From the NCBI GenBank assembly GCA_001600635.1, contig BCKL01000002.1:1305425-1369424 (forward strand): a stretch of DNA of 64,000 nt, read 5' to 3'. The notes beneath the pieces are model-generated. The model did no database searches. It had not been told where the DNA came from and saw only the letters and a list, made by a program, of their open reading frames with translations. This stretch comes from Leucosporidium creatinivorum (lineage: Eukaryota > Basidiomycota > Microbotryomycetes > Leucosporidiales > Leucosporidiaceae). A program made the position numbers and the translations under genes. Below are positions 37,538 through 49,073 of this stretch, piece after piece (the stretch's first letter is position 1; the number at the start of each line of letters is the position of its first letter).

Positions 37538-39456
37538 CTAATCAAAGCTAGAGCTAGTCTCGGCGTCACTGCCCTCCTCCTCGCTGCTCTCCTCGCTGCT
37601 CTCCCACTCATCGTCCTTGCCCGCGTTCTCCAACCTCGCCACATCCGCCGGACTCATCTTTGCCAGCTCACCAGGTGTCAACAGCTTCCCTCCCACCCCA
37701 GCACCGGTACCGAACCACCACAAATAGGCGGGCAGCGTCTTGCCCTCCCTCTGCGCCCGGAACCACGCCGCCCTGTCGGCCTCGTCCTTCTCCCTGAGCT
37801 TGACGAACCGCTCGATAATCTCTCGCTCGACCTCGCGACCGTCCTGCGAAAGCGCCGCTTTGCCAATGTTGATGAGCTCGGCGACTCGGTCGTCGTCGAC
37901 CTCGAAGGCGTCCTTGAGCTGCTGCTTCAGCACATCAGGCTGGATCATGCTGGCGTAGGGGTCGTCCAGCTCGAAGGCTTCGGGTGTTGAATCTCCTCGA
38001 CCGCGGATGTTGGTCGGTCCTCGCGCAGCGCGATCCCAGACGGCTCCGGGGCATTCGAGGAGGAAGGCGAGAAGGATGCCGAGCGAGTCGTCGTCGCGTT
38101 CGTGGATGGCCGAGTCGCGAATCTCGATCATCCGTTTTTTGTCTCGTTGGGCGGTATGTACGGGCTCCTCGACTGCCAAAGGATTAAACCTGACGGGATC
38201 TGCGCCCTTCGCTGGGCGCACGAACCACCAAGCCGCGACCGATTCGGGGAAGGCGTCGACGAGGCGAATGATGGTGAGGAGATGGATGTTGAGGTTCGTG
38301 ATGGAGGGCTCGGCGGAGAAGGTGGGGACGAGAGTGGCGTGTTGGAGGGCTTGACCGCACGACTCCTTGTGCTTCCAGCCGCCCTTCCAATTGTTGCGCT
38401 GGCAGGCTGGAGAGCAGTACGGAACGATTCGACCGATTTTGAAGCATTTGCCGCAGTTGCTGAACGTCCGAGGCTTGATTTAAGCGGCTGCGAAAGTCGA
38501 ACGCCGAGATTAGCTTTCGCGCTCGAAGCTAAGACAGCGAAAGCATACCAGTCTTGTAGCATCCAGCGCAGCACTTGACGGTGGGGTCGAACGAGTTGAC
38601 CTTGGGTAGAAAGCCCTCACGTGCGGCGACTCCTCCTCGCTCCCGATCCGCTGGCTTCGTTTTCGGCGCCTTGAATCGGTCGCGTCGCCTGAAACCGGCG
38701 TCGGGATCACACTGTCGAGGCAGTAGGGTAAGCCTACAATCTCCGTCTAGTTTCGTACGGCAAGGGACGTACAAGGAAGTGTAGCACGCCTCCACAAACC
38801 TCGAGAAGCTTGGAGTGCCGTTGCAGTCTCATCTCCTCCTGATACGCTCGAAGGGCCTTGGAGGGCGGTAGCGCGGTCTCATCGTCGAGCTTGAAGCCGT
38901 GCTTCTTCTCCCAGGCGGCGTTGCGGACAAAGATCTGCCGCTCTGCGTCGATGATCCTTCCCTCGGTCATGCAAGCGTCTACCAGCTTGAGAAAGCCGGA
39001 ACCATCGCCGCCGACCATGCGCTCGAGGGTGAACTCGGGACAGTGCATTCGTGCTATGACTGAAATCCCCTGCTGCGTCTCTGCGATCTCCGCCGAGCGA
39101 GCGAGTACGTCTAAGAAGCGATCCTCCCGCTCCTTCACCGAGAAAGCCTTCCACGGTCGAAGGTACGTCGCTTGCCAGTCGCTGGCGGTGACCCTCTCGG
39201 CGAGACGGTCGGCTTGGTCCTGGACCATCCTCTTTCCCTCCTCCCTATCCGCGAATGACGCCTCGTCGAGATAGGAAGCGAGCTCAACGGAGCTAATCTT
39301 CTCGGGCGGTTGGGCGAAGTAAAGGTCGACTTGCTTCTCCGTCAAGAGCGCCCAGTTCCGGAGGTCGCCTTGCTCTCGCCAAGGGCCCGGCATGTGGTAG
39401 TCATCGGGCGCCGGCTGGTGAGGACGAGGAGGGGCGTTGCGGCGACGAGGAGGCAT
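37538..39456 (-). CDS. MYND zinc-finger protein, paralogue B
   Basis: About four exons. It has the same architecture as the neighbour: start MPPRRRNAPPRPHQPAPDD, then helical N-terminal half (SSVELASYLDEASFADREEG, HCPEFTLERMVGGDGSGFLK, LPPSKALRAYQEEMRLQRHS). The MYND site is canonical: KCCAGC, CGKC, YCSPACQRNNW and WKHKESCG. The C-terminal half matches the neighbour (EIRDSAIHERDDDSLGILLA, LKQQLKDAFEVDDDRVAELI). It ends in an acidic Ser/Glu tail absent from paralogue A. The shared blocks LRAFQEEQRLTRHS and LRAYQEEMRLQRHS show clear tandem duplication but substantial age. Confidence 0.78.
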
Positions 39457-39776
39457 GGCGCTTTGGAGAGGAGGGTTTCTGCACCCTTTTACGGCAGTTG
39501 GTGCTCGTAGGTCGATCGGCGAGTCGACGCGAGAACAGCGAGCAAGAGGAGGGGAGAGTTCAAGAGAGAGCGGCGAACTTTGGAGTTGAGGGGAAGCGAA
39601 AAGGGGCCGAGTCGGAGTAGAGGTGCCGAGGGGCGGTGGAGGAGTATATTAGGCAGCTTTATTCGCTCTGTAGGGTCCCGCCGAGCCCTGAGAAGCGAGC
39701 CTGAGTGCAACCTCAAGGCATCAGCAGCGAACGAAGCGCACCACTAGCCTTCTTTCGCTCCCGCTTCTCGTCCAAG
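39457..39776. promoter_or_regulatory. Bidirectional promoter, MYND paralogue B / YVH1
   Basis: 320 bp between divergent starts. A sequence near 39645 reads TATATT on the plus strand, a possible TATA-like element about 130 bp before the YVH1 ATG. Confidence 0.35.
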
Positions 39777-41634
39777 ATGACCAACATGCACCAAGTGATG
39801 AGCAACCTCTGGATTGGCGACTACGCCTCCAGCCAGAACACTGCAGAGCTTACCAAGCTCGGCATCACCCACATCGTCTGCGCCAGTACGTCTCGAGAGA
39901 GCTGAGCGGCTCCGCAAAAAGGCAGCTAATCCGTTCTCTCTGCAGTGAAGCAAGGCTACGCCGACCCAGCAGGGTTTAAGATGCACCGCATTCTCGTCGA
40001 CGATACCGACCGCACCAACATCATCGAGCACTTCCCCGCCGCCTGCGACTTCATCGCGGAAGCTCGACTGCACTCGAAGGGAGTTCTCGTCCACTGCCAG
40101 GCAGGAGTCTCGCGCTCGGCCACCTTGGTCGCAGCCTACTTGATGCGCGAGATGGGCCTCACGACGGAACAGGCGCTGCAGAAGATTCGCAAGACTAGGA
40201 AGCAGGCGGAGCCGACCGAGTTCTTCATGCTTCAGCTCGAATTGTGGGAGCGCTGTGACTGCGAATGGAAGCCCGTCAAGGTGCGTGGGCTCCTATAGAC
40301 TGAGATGAACTTCCGCTGACCCGTCGAACTCTGCAGTACGCCGAGGAGCGCCGCTTCTTGATGTCCTTCGCCCAGACTCAGATCATGGGTTCGTCGCTCG
40401 CTGTAGAGCTCCAGCAACGTCCGCTGACCATGCCCATCCCACAGACGGAGCCTCTCCTTCTATTGTTATGGCCTACTACCCCTCGCCCGACCCTTCGCCT
40501 GCCACCCCCACCGCGCCCGAGCTCCCCTCGCCGAAAGGATCCCCTTTCACCTCGGCTGCATCTTCTACTTCCCGATCTTCCACCACGTCGACTTTTACCC
40601 CCGCTCCCACTCTGGACGACCCGCCGAAGCACAAGCGGTTGACGGCAAAGTCTCCAGCTCGGCTCGCCGAGGAGAAGGCTGCCGAGGAGAAGGAGAAGGA
40701 GAGCAAGGAGAAGGCCACGGTTGAGAAGATCGGTAGCAAGGGCGAGGTGGTGGTCGTCGGCAAGCGGATACGCTGCAAGATGTGCCGGTGAGTCTTGCTC
40801 TCTCGTGCATTCCTTCCCTCGGCGCTGACTTCCTCTCCTCCGCCCAACAGCCGAGAGCTCGCCGGTCGTGAGCACATCCTCTTCCACGAACCAGGAAAGG
40901 GACAACAAGCCTTCGCACCCAACCGCCGTGACATGGGCGCCCACCGCCTCGAATTCGAAGCTCGACGAATGGACGAAGTCGACCGCGAGAACCGCGAGAA
41001 GGTCGAAGCGGCCTCTGCGGCTCCCGAGCCAACTCCTACGCCCTCCGAACCAGCTTCGGCGGTAGCACCTACTCCGGCAGCTGTGACCCCTCCCTCCGTC
41101 GCTGGTCTTCGCATCTCTCAACCTCGCATCGCCGTCCCAGGCCTCCGCGTCGCCATGCCTCGTCCTCAACCCGGTTCGCGCCCTCCCGTCGGTCGTCCCA
41201 CACCCGGCTCCTCCACCACCACAGCCCCTGCTCCTACTCCTACAACCACCTCAGGCGCCACCCTCCCCGTCGACGACATCCTCTCGGCCGCTCCCCCTCC
41301 CGCCGCACTCCCCACCGCTCCCTCCTCCTCCGCCGAGCCTCCCCTCCTTCCCTCCCATCTCTGCTCGAGCTACTTTGTGGAGCCGTTGAGCTGGATGAGC
41401 CCTATTCTCGAGAGCGGAGTGCTCGCGGGAAAGCTCGTTTGCCCGGGAGCCAAGTGCGGAGCGAAGCTGGGAAACTTTGATTGGGCTGGGGCGCGTGAGT
41501 GGTCTTGTCCTCGCTTCGTGCATGATAAGAAGTGAAGCTGACTGGTTTGGCGACTCGCAGAATGCTCCTGTGGAGCTTGGGTCTGCCCAGGATTCGCCTT
41601 GAACGTGAGCCGAGTGGACGAGATTTCTCGGTGA
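39777..41634 (+). CDS. YVH1: Dual-specificity phosphatase YVH1/DUSP12
   Basis: About six exons. The phosphatase domain starts MTNMHQVMSNLWIGDYASSQ. The general acid region is ILVDDTDRTNI, and the P-loop is VHCQAGVSRSATLVAAYLM, with catalytic Cys and Arg present. A Pro/Ser-rich linker follows. The C-terminal zinc-binding domain is complete: RIRCKMCRRELAGREHILFH, CSSYFVEPLSWM, CPGAKCGAKLGNFDW and CSCGAWVCPGFALNVSRVDE. Yvh1 releases Mrt4 from pre-60S ribosomes, mainly through the zinc domain. The linker of about 170 residues inside the zinc domain region, between the HEP and CSSYF segments, is longer than in yeast. The stop is at 41632-41634. Confidence 0.93.
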
Positions 41635-41815
41635 AAGGGTGAAAGGGTCCCGCGACTCAGCCGCTGTAGTTCGAGGTGGAAATATAATCCTCTTATCATA
41701 TCTAACAACGACTAATAACTAACGAGTGTGCTACTACTTTTGGCTGCTTCGAGTGTCTTTGAACGAGTGTCCTGTGAAAAGTGTCCCTGCTCCGCCCCTG
41801 CGCCGAACTCCCGCC

Positions 41816-43672
41816 TCAATAGCCCAAATTCTCCCTAATCCTCATCCTCAACACCTCACTTTCCATCTCCCACGTCTCCTTCGTCTTTCTCCTCCCCTCC
41901 CTGAATCTCACCTTCCCATCCCCTACCACCTCCTCCTCGCTCGGCGCCGTGTCCATCGTAGAAGCTACGATCGTCCTAAAACGATCCATCGACATTCCTC
42001 GACCTCGGCTCTCGCTCATCGAAGGTGGGAGAACCGTCTGCGCTCGTCCTCGACCTCGACCTTTCCCTGCCGGCGGCCCTGCTCGGCGAGCAGAGAGTTT
42101 CCTCCCCAGCGCGCCAACGAATCCGCATCCCTTCCCTCCTGCTCCTGCTCTGCTGGAGGTGACCACCGGGCTCGCCGACCCACTCCCAAACATCGGCGGG
42201 CGGTAAGTCGTCTCCAATGGCGCTCTCGGCGAACCAGGCGAGGAAGGGGAAGGGGAGGAAAAATTGCCGAGTCCTTCGAGGGAGAGGTCGGGGAGACTGG
42301 TGGATGCGAGACCGTGCCTCTGTTCTAGAGCATGGCGGCGGCGGGCGCCGAAGGTGTTGGATTTGGGGGCGGGGGCGGGGGAGGAGGAGGAAGCCGCCGA
42401 GCGATGGTGACGAGGCGAGGAGGGGCCCGAGTCGAGACTTTGCTTTGGCGCAGAGGTAGCAGCGGAAGAAGGCGACCCTCTTCCTCCTCCGGGGACGCAG
42501 GCCGACCAGAAACTCTTCACCGTCGACGCGGTGGCCGAGCGTGTCGAAGGCGCGACGAGCGACAAGCCCGAGTCTGCTGATCCTCGGCGGTCGGTGATAG
42601 CGAAGGAGGGGCGCGGGGCGAGGTAGTACTCGAGGTGTGAGGGAGTGGAAGGGGGGGGAGAAGGGGAGTAGGCCGAGCGCCGGAGGATGGGAGAGAAGGG
42701 AAGGAGAGCGGTGAAGGATGAGGAAGGGGTCGGGTTTGGTGGTGGTGGTGGGACGTGAATGGGGGGCAGGAGGCCGAGGAGGGCTGCTGCTTTTGGTGGG
42801 AGGGAGCCGAGGGGCGGTGCCGAGTCGGTGCGGGTGGGGCGAGGGCGGCGAGTCAGGCGAGGGGAGGATGGTCGGCCCAGGGTTGGGGTTGGCGCTGGTG
42901 CGCCGACTGAGAGGGTGCCGGAGAGGTCGTGTGGTAGGAACTGGTAGTAGAGTGATGGGTAAGGAGCGGGGGTTGGTGCTGTGGTGTTGAAGCGCTGTTG
43001 TGAGAGACGGAGGCGAGCGGGAGTCATCGCCGGGTCGAGGCCGAGGGAGGTCGTTCGGATGGGGAGAGTTGGGAGGTGCTCTTCGTGAGAGGAGACGTTG
43101 ACTTCGGACGATGAAGGAGTGCCGATCGGCGAGAGAGGCAGATGGAGAGCCCCGAGGGAAAAGGCGGAGGAGAAGACTGCTCGGTTGCCGAGAGTCGAGA
43201 TCAGCTCGGCTCTCTCGTCCGGAAGAAACCTCGACAACTCACCCTCACTCCCCTCCATCAACCTCCTCAGCTCATCCACTCCCTCTCCCTCCCCTTCCTC
43301 CCCCTCCTCCTCCCTCTCGATAGCAACCTCATCCGCGACCTCCTCCCTCCAATTCTCCACCGCCCTCTCGCCCACCTCCCTCTTCCTCCACTCGGCGACC
43401 CTTTTTTCCCTCCCCACAACCTCAACAGCAGCTAGTGCCTCTCGGAACGTCAGCTTCACTGTCGCCCCCGACGACCCGGACGACTTCGACGATTTCGAGG
43501 GAGTGTGCGCCAACTGGCGACGGGAGGAACGGCGCCGGACGAGCAGTTGGGAGAAGGAGGTGGAGGTGCGCAGGAGGGGGATGACTGGCGGGGAGACTGC
43601 TGCCGAGGGCGCTGAAGGGGGCATAGCCAGCTCGACGCGATGGCGGGGGAGAAGTGAGAAGCAGGAGGGCAA
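41816..43672 (-). CDS. Large uncharacterised Ser/Pro-rich protein, single exon
   Basis: 618 residues in one uninterrupted frame (41816-43672), unusual beside intron-rich neighbours. Not recognised. It opens MPSCFSLLPRHRVELAMPPS; an internal Met at residue 17 could be the true start. One charged helical block is present (LTFREALAAVEVVGREKRVA, EWRKREVGERAVENWREEVA). Much of the rest is low-complexity Ser/Pro/Thr. Small ordered-looking motifs include SPSPPPSTPSHLEYYLAPR and the C-terminal EMESEVLRMRIRENLGY. Basic-Ser motifs hint at phosphorylation by AGC kinases, as in fungal polarity or signalling scaffolds; no function can be assigned. Confidence 0.65.
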   Translation of the reverse strand: MPSCFSLLPRHRVELAMPPSAPSAAVSPPVIPLLRTSTSFSQLLVRRRSSRRQLAHTPSKSSKSSGSSGATVKLTFREALAAVEVVGREKRVAEWRKREVGERAVENWREEVADEVAIEREEEGEEGEGEGVDELRRLMEGSEGELSRFLPDERAELISTLGNRAVFSSAFSLGALHLPLSPIGTPSSSEVNVSSHEEHLPTLPIRTTSLGLDPAMTPARLRLSQQRFNTTAPTPAPYPSLYYQFLPHDLSGTLSVGAPAPTPTLGRPSSPRLTRRPRPTRTDSAPPLGSLPPKAAALLGLLPPIHVPPPPPNPTPSSSFTALLPFSPILRRSAYSPSPPPSTPSHLEYYLAPRPSFAITDRRGSADSGLSLVAPSTRSATASTVKSFWSACVPGGGRGSPSSAATSAPKQSLDSGPSSPRHHRSAASSSSPAPAPKSNTFGARRRHALEQRHGLASTSLPDLSLEGLGNFSSPSPSSPGSPRAPLETTYRPPMFGSGSASPVVTSSRAGAGGKGCGFVGALGRKLSARRAGPPAGKGRGRGRAQTVLPPSMSESRGRGMSMDRFRTIVASTMDTAPSEEEVVGDGKVRFREGRRKTKETWEMESEVLRMRIRENLGY

Positions 43673-44568
43673 GAGAGGAATCCGGAGCGAGGGAGAGGAG
43701 CAGAGGCGTTAGTGAAACTGCGAGCAGAGTGTCTGTAGGTCTGTCGAAGCACGAACGGACAGAGCGTCCGCTGCTCTCTGCTTCCTCAGCAGGGCTTCCC
43801 CCCGGCCGGCGCCAGAGTTCGGCGCTAGCCTTCCTCTCTTCCCTAGCAGCTCGACAGCGTCTCTCCGCTTCACCTACCTCGACGCTACAGATCCCTTCAG
43901 ACTAAGCTGAAGAACCTCCTCAAGCGCCGAGCAGCTCACACGACGCCTCTGAGGCCTCTGCTCTTTCGTCCGAAGGGGTGCCTGCTCACCGAGCAAACGG
44001 ACGGAGGGTGGAAGGCCCCGACTAGGTGAGCTGAGCGGCAGGCTTCGAGATTCAGTTGTACAGGGCGCTCGATCCTCGATAGAGTGGTGGATAGACGGGG
44101 TATGGGGACGAGGGAACGAGGGGTCGGGGGAGCGCCGAGAGTTGAGTTGAGTTGAGGTGGAGGGTGGGGAGGGCATATATAATCCCTCGCTCCCTCGCTC
44201 ATTGTGATGCACAGACGGAGCGGAGACAAGCCGCTGTACGTCAATTTGAAGGCGTGGAAGGGTGGAAGTCGAAGACCGCCGAGATGGGGGTTGAAGGTCG
44301 AACGAGCGCCGAAACTTGAGCATGCGAGGCTCTTGAGCTTGATGAAAGGGTAACAAGCCCGTGCGGAAAGGTCCTCGATGCCCCCATAACCGGCGAGCAT
44401 CCCCAAAGCTCCCTCCCAGCTCAGCTAAGCCATCCCTCGCCTTCTCCTCTCGCGCCGAGCCCATCTCACCCACCCAAGCTGCTTTGCAACGTCCACACAC
44501 AGAATTCCATCACTATCCTTACAACCTACGCGTCTCCTCGTCTCTTCCTAGCCCTCCTACGAGCGAGC
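43673..44568. other. Intergenic region, 0.9 kb
   Basis: 5' side of the 618-residue gene and 3' side of NDUFA12. The longest frames here (for example minus-strand 43874-44500) lack domains and have mixed codon use. I see no gene. Confidence 0.45.
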
Positions 44569-45321
44569 TCAAGCGCGCTGAGCGACCTTTGGCTCCCATC
44601 CCGCAATCTTGGGCTTGACCGTCGAGTACGTCTTGAACGCTCCCCTCGTTCCCGTGAGGTTCTCAAAGTGTGGCTGGTTATATCACCGAGCGTCAGCTGC
44701 AGCGCGCGAGAAAAAGGGCGAGGGAAGGAGAGAGGAAAGGGCGCCGCAACGCACTGTCTGCCAAGGCTGCTTAGAGGCTTGCATGATGGGATCCTCGTGA
44801 GGAGGGAGGTGGCGGATGTGGGTGAGCCAGGCGTGCCATTCGGGAGTGACTTGCGAGGCGTTGAAGTCGTGCTGTCGGTTCAAGCGCGGAGGAGGGTCAG
44901 CGGACGGCAGAGAGAGCTGGGCAGCGAGAGCAAGACGTACAGACTTGAAGTCGACCCAGCGGTGGCGCCAAAGAGTCTCGTTCTGGTTCTCGAAGAACTT
45001 GTTGCCGTGTCTGTTGGGGAGTAGAGCTGGCTTAGCTTGAGAACCAATGAGGCAGCAGCCAGTCGAGACTCACTCGTCTTCTCCACAGTAGCGACCAGCC
45101 TTCATGTCACCGATGTAGTTCAAGTCCCTCCATGCTTCTGTAGTACGGTAGATCGTCGTCAGTGAGGGCTGAGAGCAGCGAGACGAGCGAGAGAGACTTA
45201 CGGCGGAGGCCTACTTGACGGACGTTTGCTACTACGCGCTGGATTGAAGGGGTGAGGATCTGTAGTAGAGTGGTATTAGTAAGCTGTAGCTCTTCACAGC
45301 TTGTGAGCGAGAACTGACCAT
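44569..45321 (-). CDS. NDUFA12: Mitochondrial complex I subunit NDUFA12 (B17.2 family)
   Basis: About six coding exons. The start ATG (45319-45321) is followed directly by a GT donor, so the first coding exon is the start codon alone. Exon 2 encodes ILTPSIQRVVANVRQVGLRR. Then come EAWRDLNYIGDMKAGRYCGE, RHGNKFFENQNETLWRHRW, VDFKS-HDFNASQVTPEWHAW and LTHIRHLPPHEDPI, the core of the B17.2 family, and a last exon ending IAGWEPKVAQRA. A longer N-terminus from 45420 (MGALPQVAASRR...) is possible in frame but unlike the family. The protein is an accessory subunit of the peripheral arm of NADH:ubiquinone oxidoreductase, which implies that this fungus has complex I. Confidence 0.9.
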
Positions 45322-45507
45322 GACGAGGTGTAGGGCGAAAGAGAGAGGGGAGGCCTCGATCTCGTCGACTTGGCCGCTTCGAGCGCGACGAGAGGCAGCG
45401 ACCTGAGGGAGAGCTCCCATGCCCAGCTTGGCTCCTGCTACATCTCTCGTTTCTCTTCTCGCTCGTCTTTCAGCTGTACCAGAGCAGCTCCCCCTGCCAA
45501 GCTAGCG

Positions 45508-48308
45508 ATGGGCAGTCAAGACGGCCACGACGATACTCGAGACTCGACGACAGCTCCCCCGCTCGAACGGACCACCAGCCACGCTTCAACTCAGCAATCC
45601 GACGACCAATTCGACGAAGCTCCTACTGGTTCATCCCCAGCATTAGATCAGCAGGGGGAGAGCACAGGACAAGATTCTGTAGCTCATCCCACTCCTTCTC
45701 ACCAAGACGACAATGCCACCCTCGCCGCCCTCGCCGCTTCCTCTTCTTCCTCCCTTCCTATCTCTCCCGCCGGCCCTCGCACACCAGGAGAAGAGCTCGA
45801 CATTGACCCCAACTCACCCTCCTTCATCCTCGTAGCAGCCCTCCGCTCTCAAATCACCGATCTCTCCTCCCAGGTCACCAGCCTCAATTCCAAGCTCGTC
45901 CGCTCCTATACTAGCATTGGGGACCTCGAGGATGAGGTACATGAGAGGAGGGAAGGAGAACGGAGAGCTAAGGCCAAGGCGGTCGAGTTGGAGCAGGATA
46001 AGCAGCGCTGGGAGCGGGAGATTGAACGTGGAGGTTGGGTCGAGAGGGTCAGTCTTTGCCGCTGTTTGATCGGGCTGCAGGAGGAGGAGAGCTAACGATT
46101 ACTCAACTACAACAGGACCACGTCTCTGGGGAGATGCAGCGGTTGATGTCCAAGGTGCTCGAGGAGACCAAATCGCGCGAAACCGCCGTGGAGGCCCACA
46201 CTCAACTCGAGACCGAGATTGACACTCTCACCTCGCAACTCTTCGACGAAGCCAACAAGATGGTCGTGGTGGAGCGCCTGGCCCGCGCCCGGGCCGAGGA
46301 GAAGATGAGGAGCTTGGAGGAGGCGGGAACGAACCTCCAGGCTGTGTTCGAAGAGGTGCAGGCGCAGTTGAGGGAGACGGTCGAGAAGCTCGAACAGAGG
46401 GAAGGGGAGTTGGATGAGTGCAGGAGGAGGATGACCAAGGCGGGGGTTCCCTTCGACTCGCCCGAGCCGGAGAAGGGAGCAAAGGAGGCCAACACGCTCT
46501 CCTTCTCGGATGGCGACAACGTAGTCCCCCTCGACAACAAAGCCCTCGTACAAGATCCTTTCAACCCCCCTCTCTCCCCCTCGCAACACGCGCCCCCTCG
46601 TCTCCTCAACAACGTCCTCCCCTACCACGAGTTCCTCGCGTTCATCCACCATCTCCGTCAACTGCGAATCTCGGTCCTCTCCCGCCCATTCGACAACCCC
46701 GCCTATCCCCACCCCTACACCTCTACCGCCTCCTCCCTAGCCCACCGCGGGTTCGGCACGACCCCCCACCCCTCCTCCACCACCGTCACCCAAACAACGC
46801 TCATCAACCCTCCCTCGCCCGCCCAACTCCTCACCCCTCACCTCCTCCTCTCCACGCATCTCTCCCAACCCTTCCTCAAACGCTGCGTAGAAGAGGATTC
46901 CGACCCCTCCCTCCGCCTCGACCTAGCCCCCGGATTGGGCTTCCTCTCCCGCCGTTCGATCGGCACGGCCATCGTCGATGGAACGCTACTCATCGAGCCC
47001 TTCTTCTCGGCCTCGGAGCTGCCGAGCGATAAATGCGCCCTCTGTGGCGTGGGACTCGAGCGGTGGAGCAAGGGAGCGAGCGTGGCCAAGGCGACGGGCA
47101 CGGCGGCTGGAGTAGCTGGTGTGAGGAAAGTGCTAGGCGGCGGAGGATGGTCGTTACCAAACTTCTCTTCTTCCTCCTCCTCCAACTCCAACGGCGGCGG
47201 CAAGACGACCCCACCTCCCCTCTCTTCGCCCACCAAATCCTCCTTCGACCCCTTCACCTTCTCCACTCCCTCCTCCTCCTCCCTGCCCCCTCCCCCAGCG
47301 CACGAGCAAATCCACATCTTCCGCGCCAACGACGCGGCCACGACCTCGCGCTACGCCGTTTGCCCGACGTATTGCCTCCAGCGCTTGAGGGCCGTGTGCG
47401 AGTTTTGGACGTACGTGAGGGTCATTGAGAGGGGTTTGCTGTTGGAGGAGAGGTTCAGGTTTGTGCAGGGGAGGGGGACGGATGGCGCTGGTGGGGGGAG
47501 TGCCAGTGCGAGGGCTAGTGTCGAGGGGCTTGGCTTGAGTGGAGGAGGAGCGGGGGAGAAGGTTGTAGGAGGGGGAAAAGAGGAGGCGGGATTGTTTGCG
47601 AGGAGGGAGAGTCTACAGTTGGCGGAGGGGAAGGTGCCGGATGAGTTTGTGATGGATGGGGGGGAGTTGGAGATTAGTCGGGAGGAGGAGGAGGAGGAGG
47701 AGAGGGAGGAGAGGGAGAGGGGGGAGAGGGAGATGAAGGAGGCTGAGGGTGAGTGTGAGGCGGAGAAGAAGGATGGCAAGGAGGGGGACCAGAAGGAGGA
47801 AGAGACGAGCGCCGGCGCCGAGAAGGCCGCCGACAACGAAGACTCGGGCGACAAGAAGGAGGAGCAACACTCTGGCTCCGATTCCGATAATAAGGAAACC
47901 GACCACCCCTCGCCCTCCTCCTCGCCGACCATCCCTCAACACTCGAACGGCAAGCCTCCCGTGCCCAAACGCTCGGCCGCTCGCACTCCCGGCTCCACGA
48001 CCCCCGTTCTCGGCTCCTCCTCTCCCGTCATTCCCACCCCCTCCTCCCCTACGCCACGGGAAGAGACTCAAGCCTCCTCCTCGGCGCCAAAACTTCCTCC
48101 TCGCCGCTCCCCCGCTCCTCCTCCTCGTCACCCCTCCACCACCGCTCCCACCGCACCAGGCGACATCCTCGCCTCCGCCATGGGGTGGGAAGATCGCTGC
48201 TGGAGTGAGGTCGTTAGGCTCAAAGAGAGCGTGTTTTGGGCCCGAGTCGCCGCGGTCAGCCAGGATGGGGAGCAGGTCGCTAGTCGGTTGGCGAAGGTGC
48301 AGGATTAG
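45508..48308 (+). CDS. SEC2: Sec2-type Rab GEF (Rabin8-like)
   Basis: Two main exons joined at about 46048/46114. A Ser/Thr-rich leader is followed by a long coiled coil (LRSQITDLSSQVTSLNSKLV, RLMSKVLEETKSRETAVEAH). The Sec2/Rabin8 GEF signature is TLTSQLFDEANKMVVVERLA. Sec2 activates the exocytic Rab Sec4. Further on are the conserved fungal Sec2 C-terminal blocks LPYHEFLAFIHHLRQLRISV, FLKRCVEEDSDPSLRLDLAP and LSRRSIGTAIVDGTLLIEPF, and a Cys set (KCALCG, then YAVCPTYCLQRLRAVCEFW) that could bind a metal. An acidic, then Pro-rich, tail ends the protein. The upstream in-frame Met at 45370 lies on the NDUFA12 side and is less likely. Confidence 0.88.
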
Positions 48309-49073
48309 AGGGAGAAGAAGGGGAGGGGGTTCGTAGTGGTAGCAGTAATATTTCAGTCTTGTTCTCGTTTCGCATTCGTCTTGTTTCCTCGCGCAAGGGA
48401 AGAGCAGCTTGGCGATGAAATTTGGGTTCGGCGATGGCAGTCGAGCTTCGACGCGCACCAGGGGAGTCGCCTAGTTGACCAGCTAGTCTGCTACCTCTTT
48501 CTGTACCTTCGCCAGCGCTGCTTCTGCTTGGAGCTTGACTCACGAACGGATTACAGGCGCTTCGCTCGGCCCAGCCTTTGTTCGGCGAGGGCTCGCCGAT
48601 TCATTCGCAGTCGATTGAGGGCATGTACGAAGACTCAAGGGTGTCCTGTAGACTGACAGCTCTCCTCCATCACCGACGACAAGCTTTCGACCGACGCCTC
48701 CGAGTCGGCTCGCAGCTGGCTCGGCTCGCTTTTCTTCCTCCTCGCTCTCGTCCTCGGAGTGTTCGTCAGCCCACTGTGAGTGCGATGAGCTTTCTACAGC
48801 GTGTATCGTCCAGCTGACCCCGCCTCTCACTGTTCGTAGCCTCCCCTCCAACGATTCGGGCTCGGACTCGGAGCTCGATTCTGACAGCGAGGCGAACTGA
48901 GATTGACCGGCGAGAACGTGAGGGTGAAAGAAGCTTGAGTTTGCGAGATACTGGAGTAGCTCTGTCTGCTGCAAAGGGCGCTGTTGCTGTCCTTCTCAGC
49001 TTCTGGGTTCCGCGATCGCAAAGTCCGCTCGGCGCTCTTCCAGCTCTGCACTATGCTACTACACGCTCGAGGT
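48309..49073. other. Intergenic with a doubtful minus-strand ORF
   Basis: 765 bp between the SEC2 and allantoinase stops. A minus-strand frame at 48540-48974 (start MQQTELLQYLANSSFF, with SLSESSSESEPESLEG and an acidic DEHSEDESEEEEKR block) could be an exon of a small acidic protein. A GT donor near 48827 and AG acceptors near 48780 fit an intron. It lacks any family match and may be 3' UTR. Confidence 0.35.

Noticed and set aside
47613-48458. 281-residue minus-strand ORF opposite SEC2
   Set aside because: Low-complexity Leu/Arg-rich antisense of the acidic and Pro-rich Sec2 tail.
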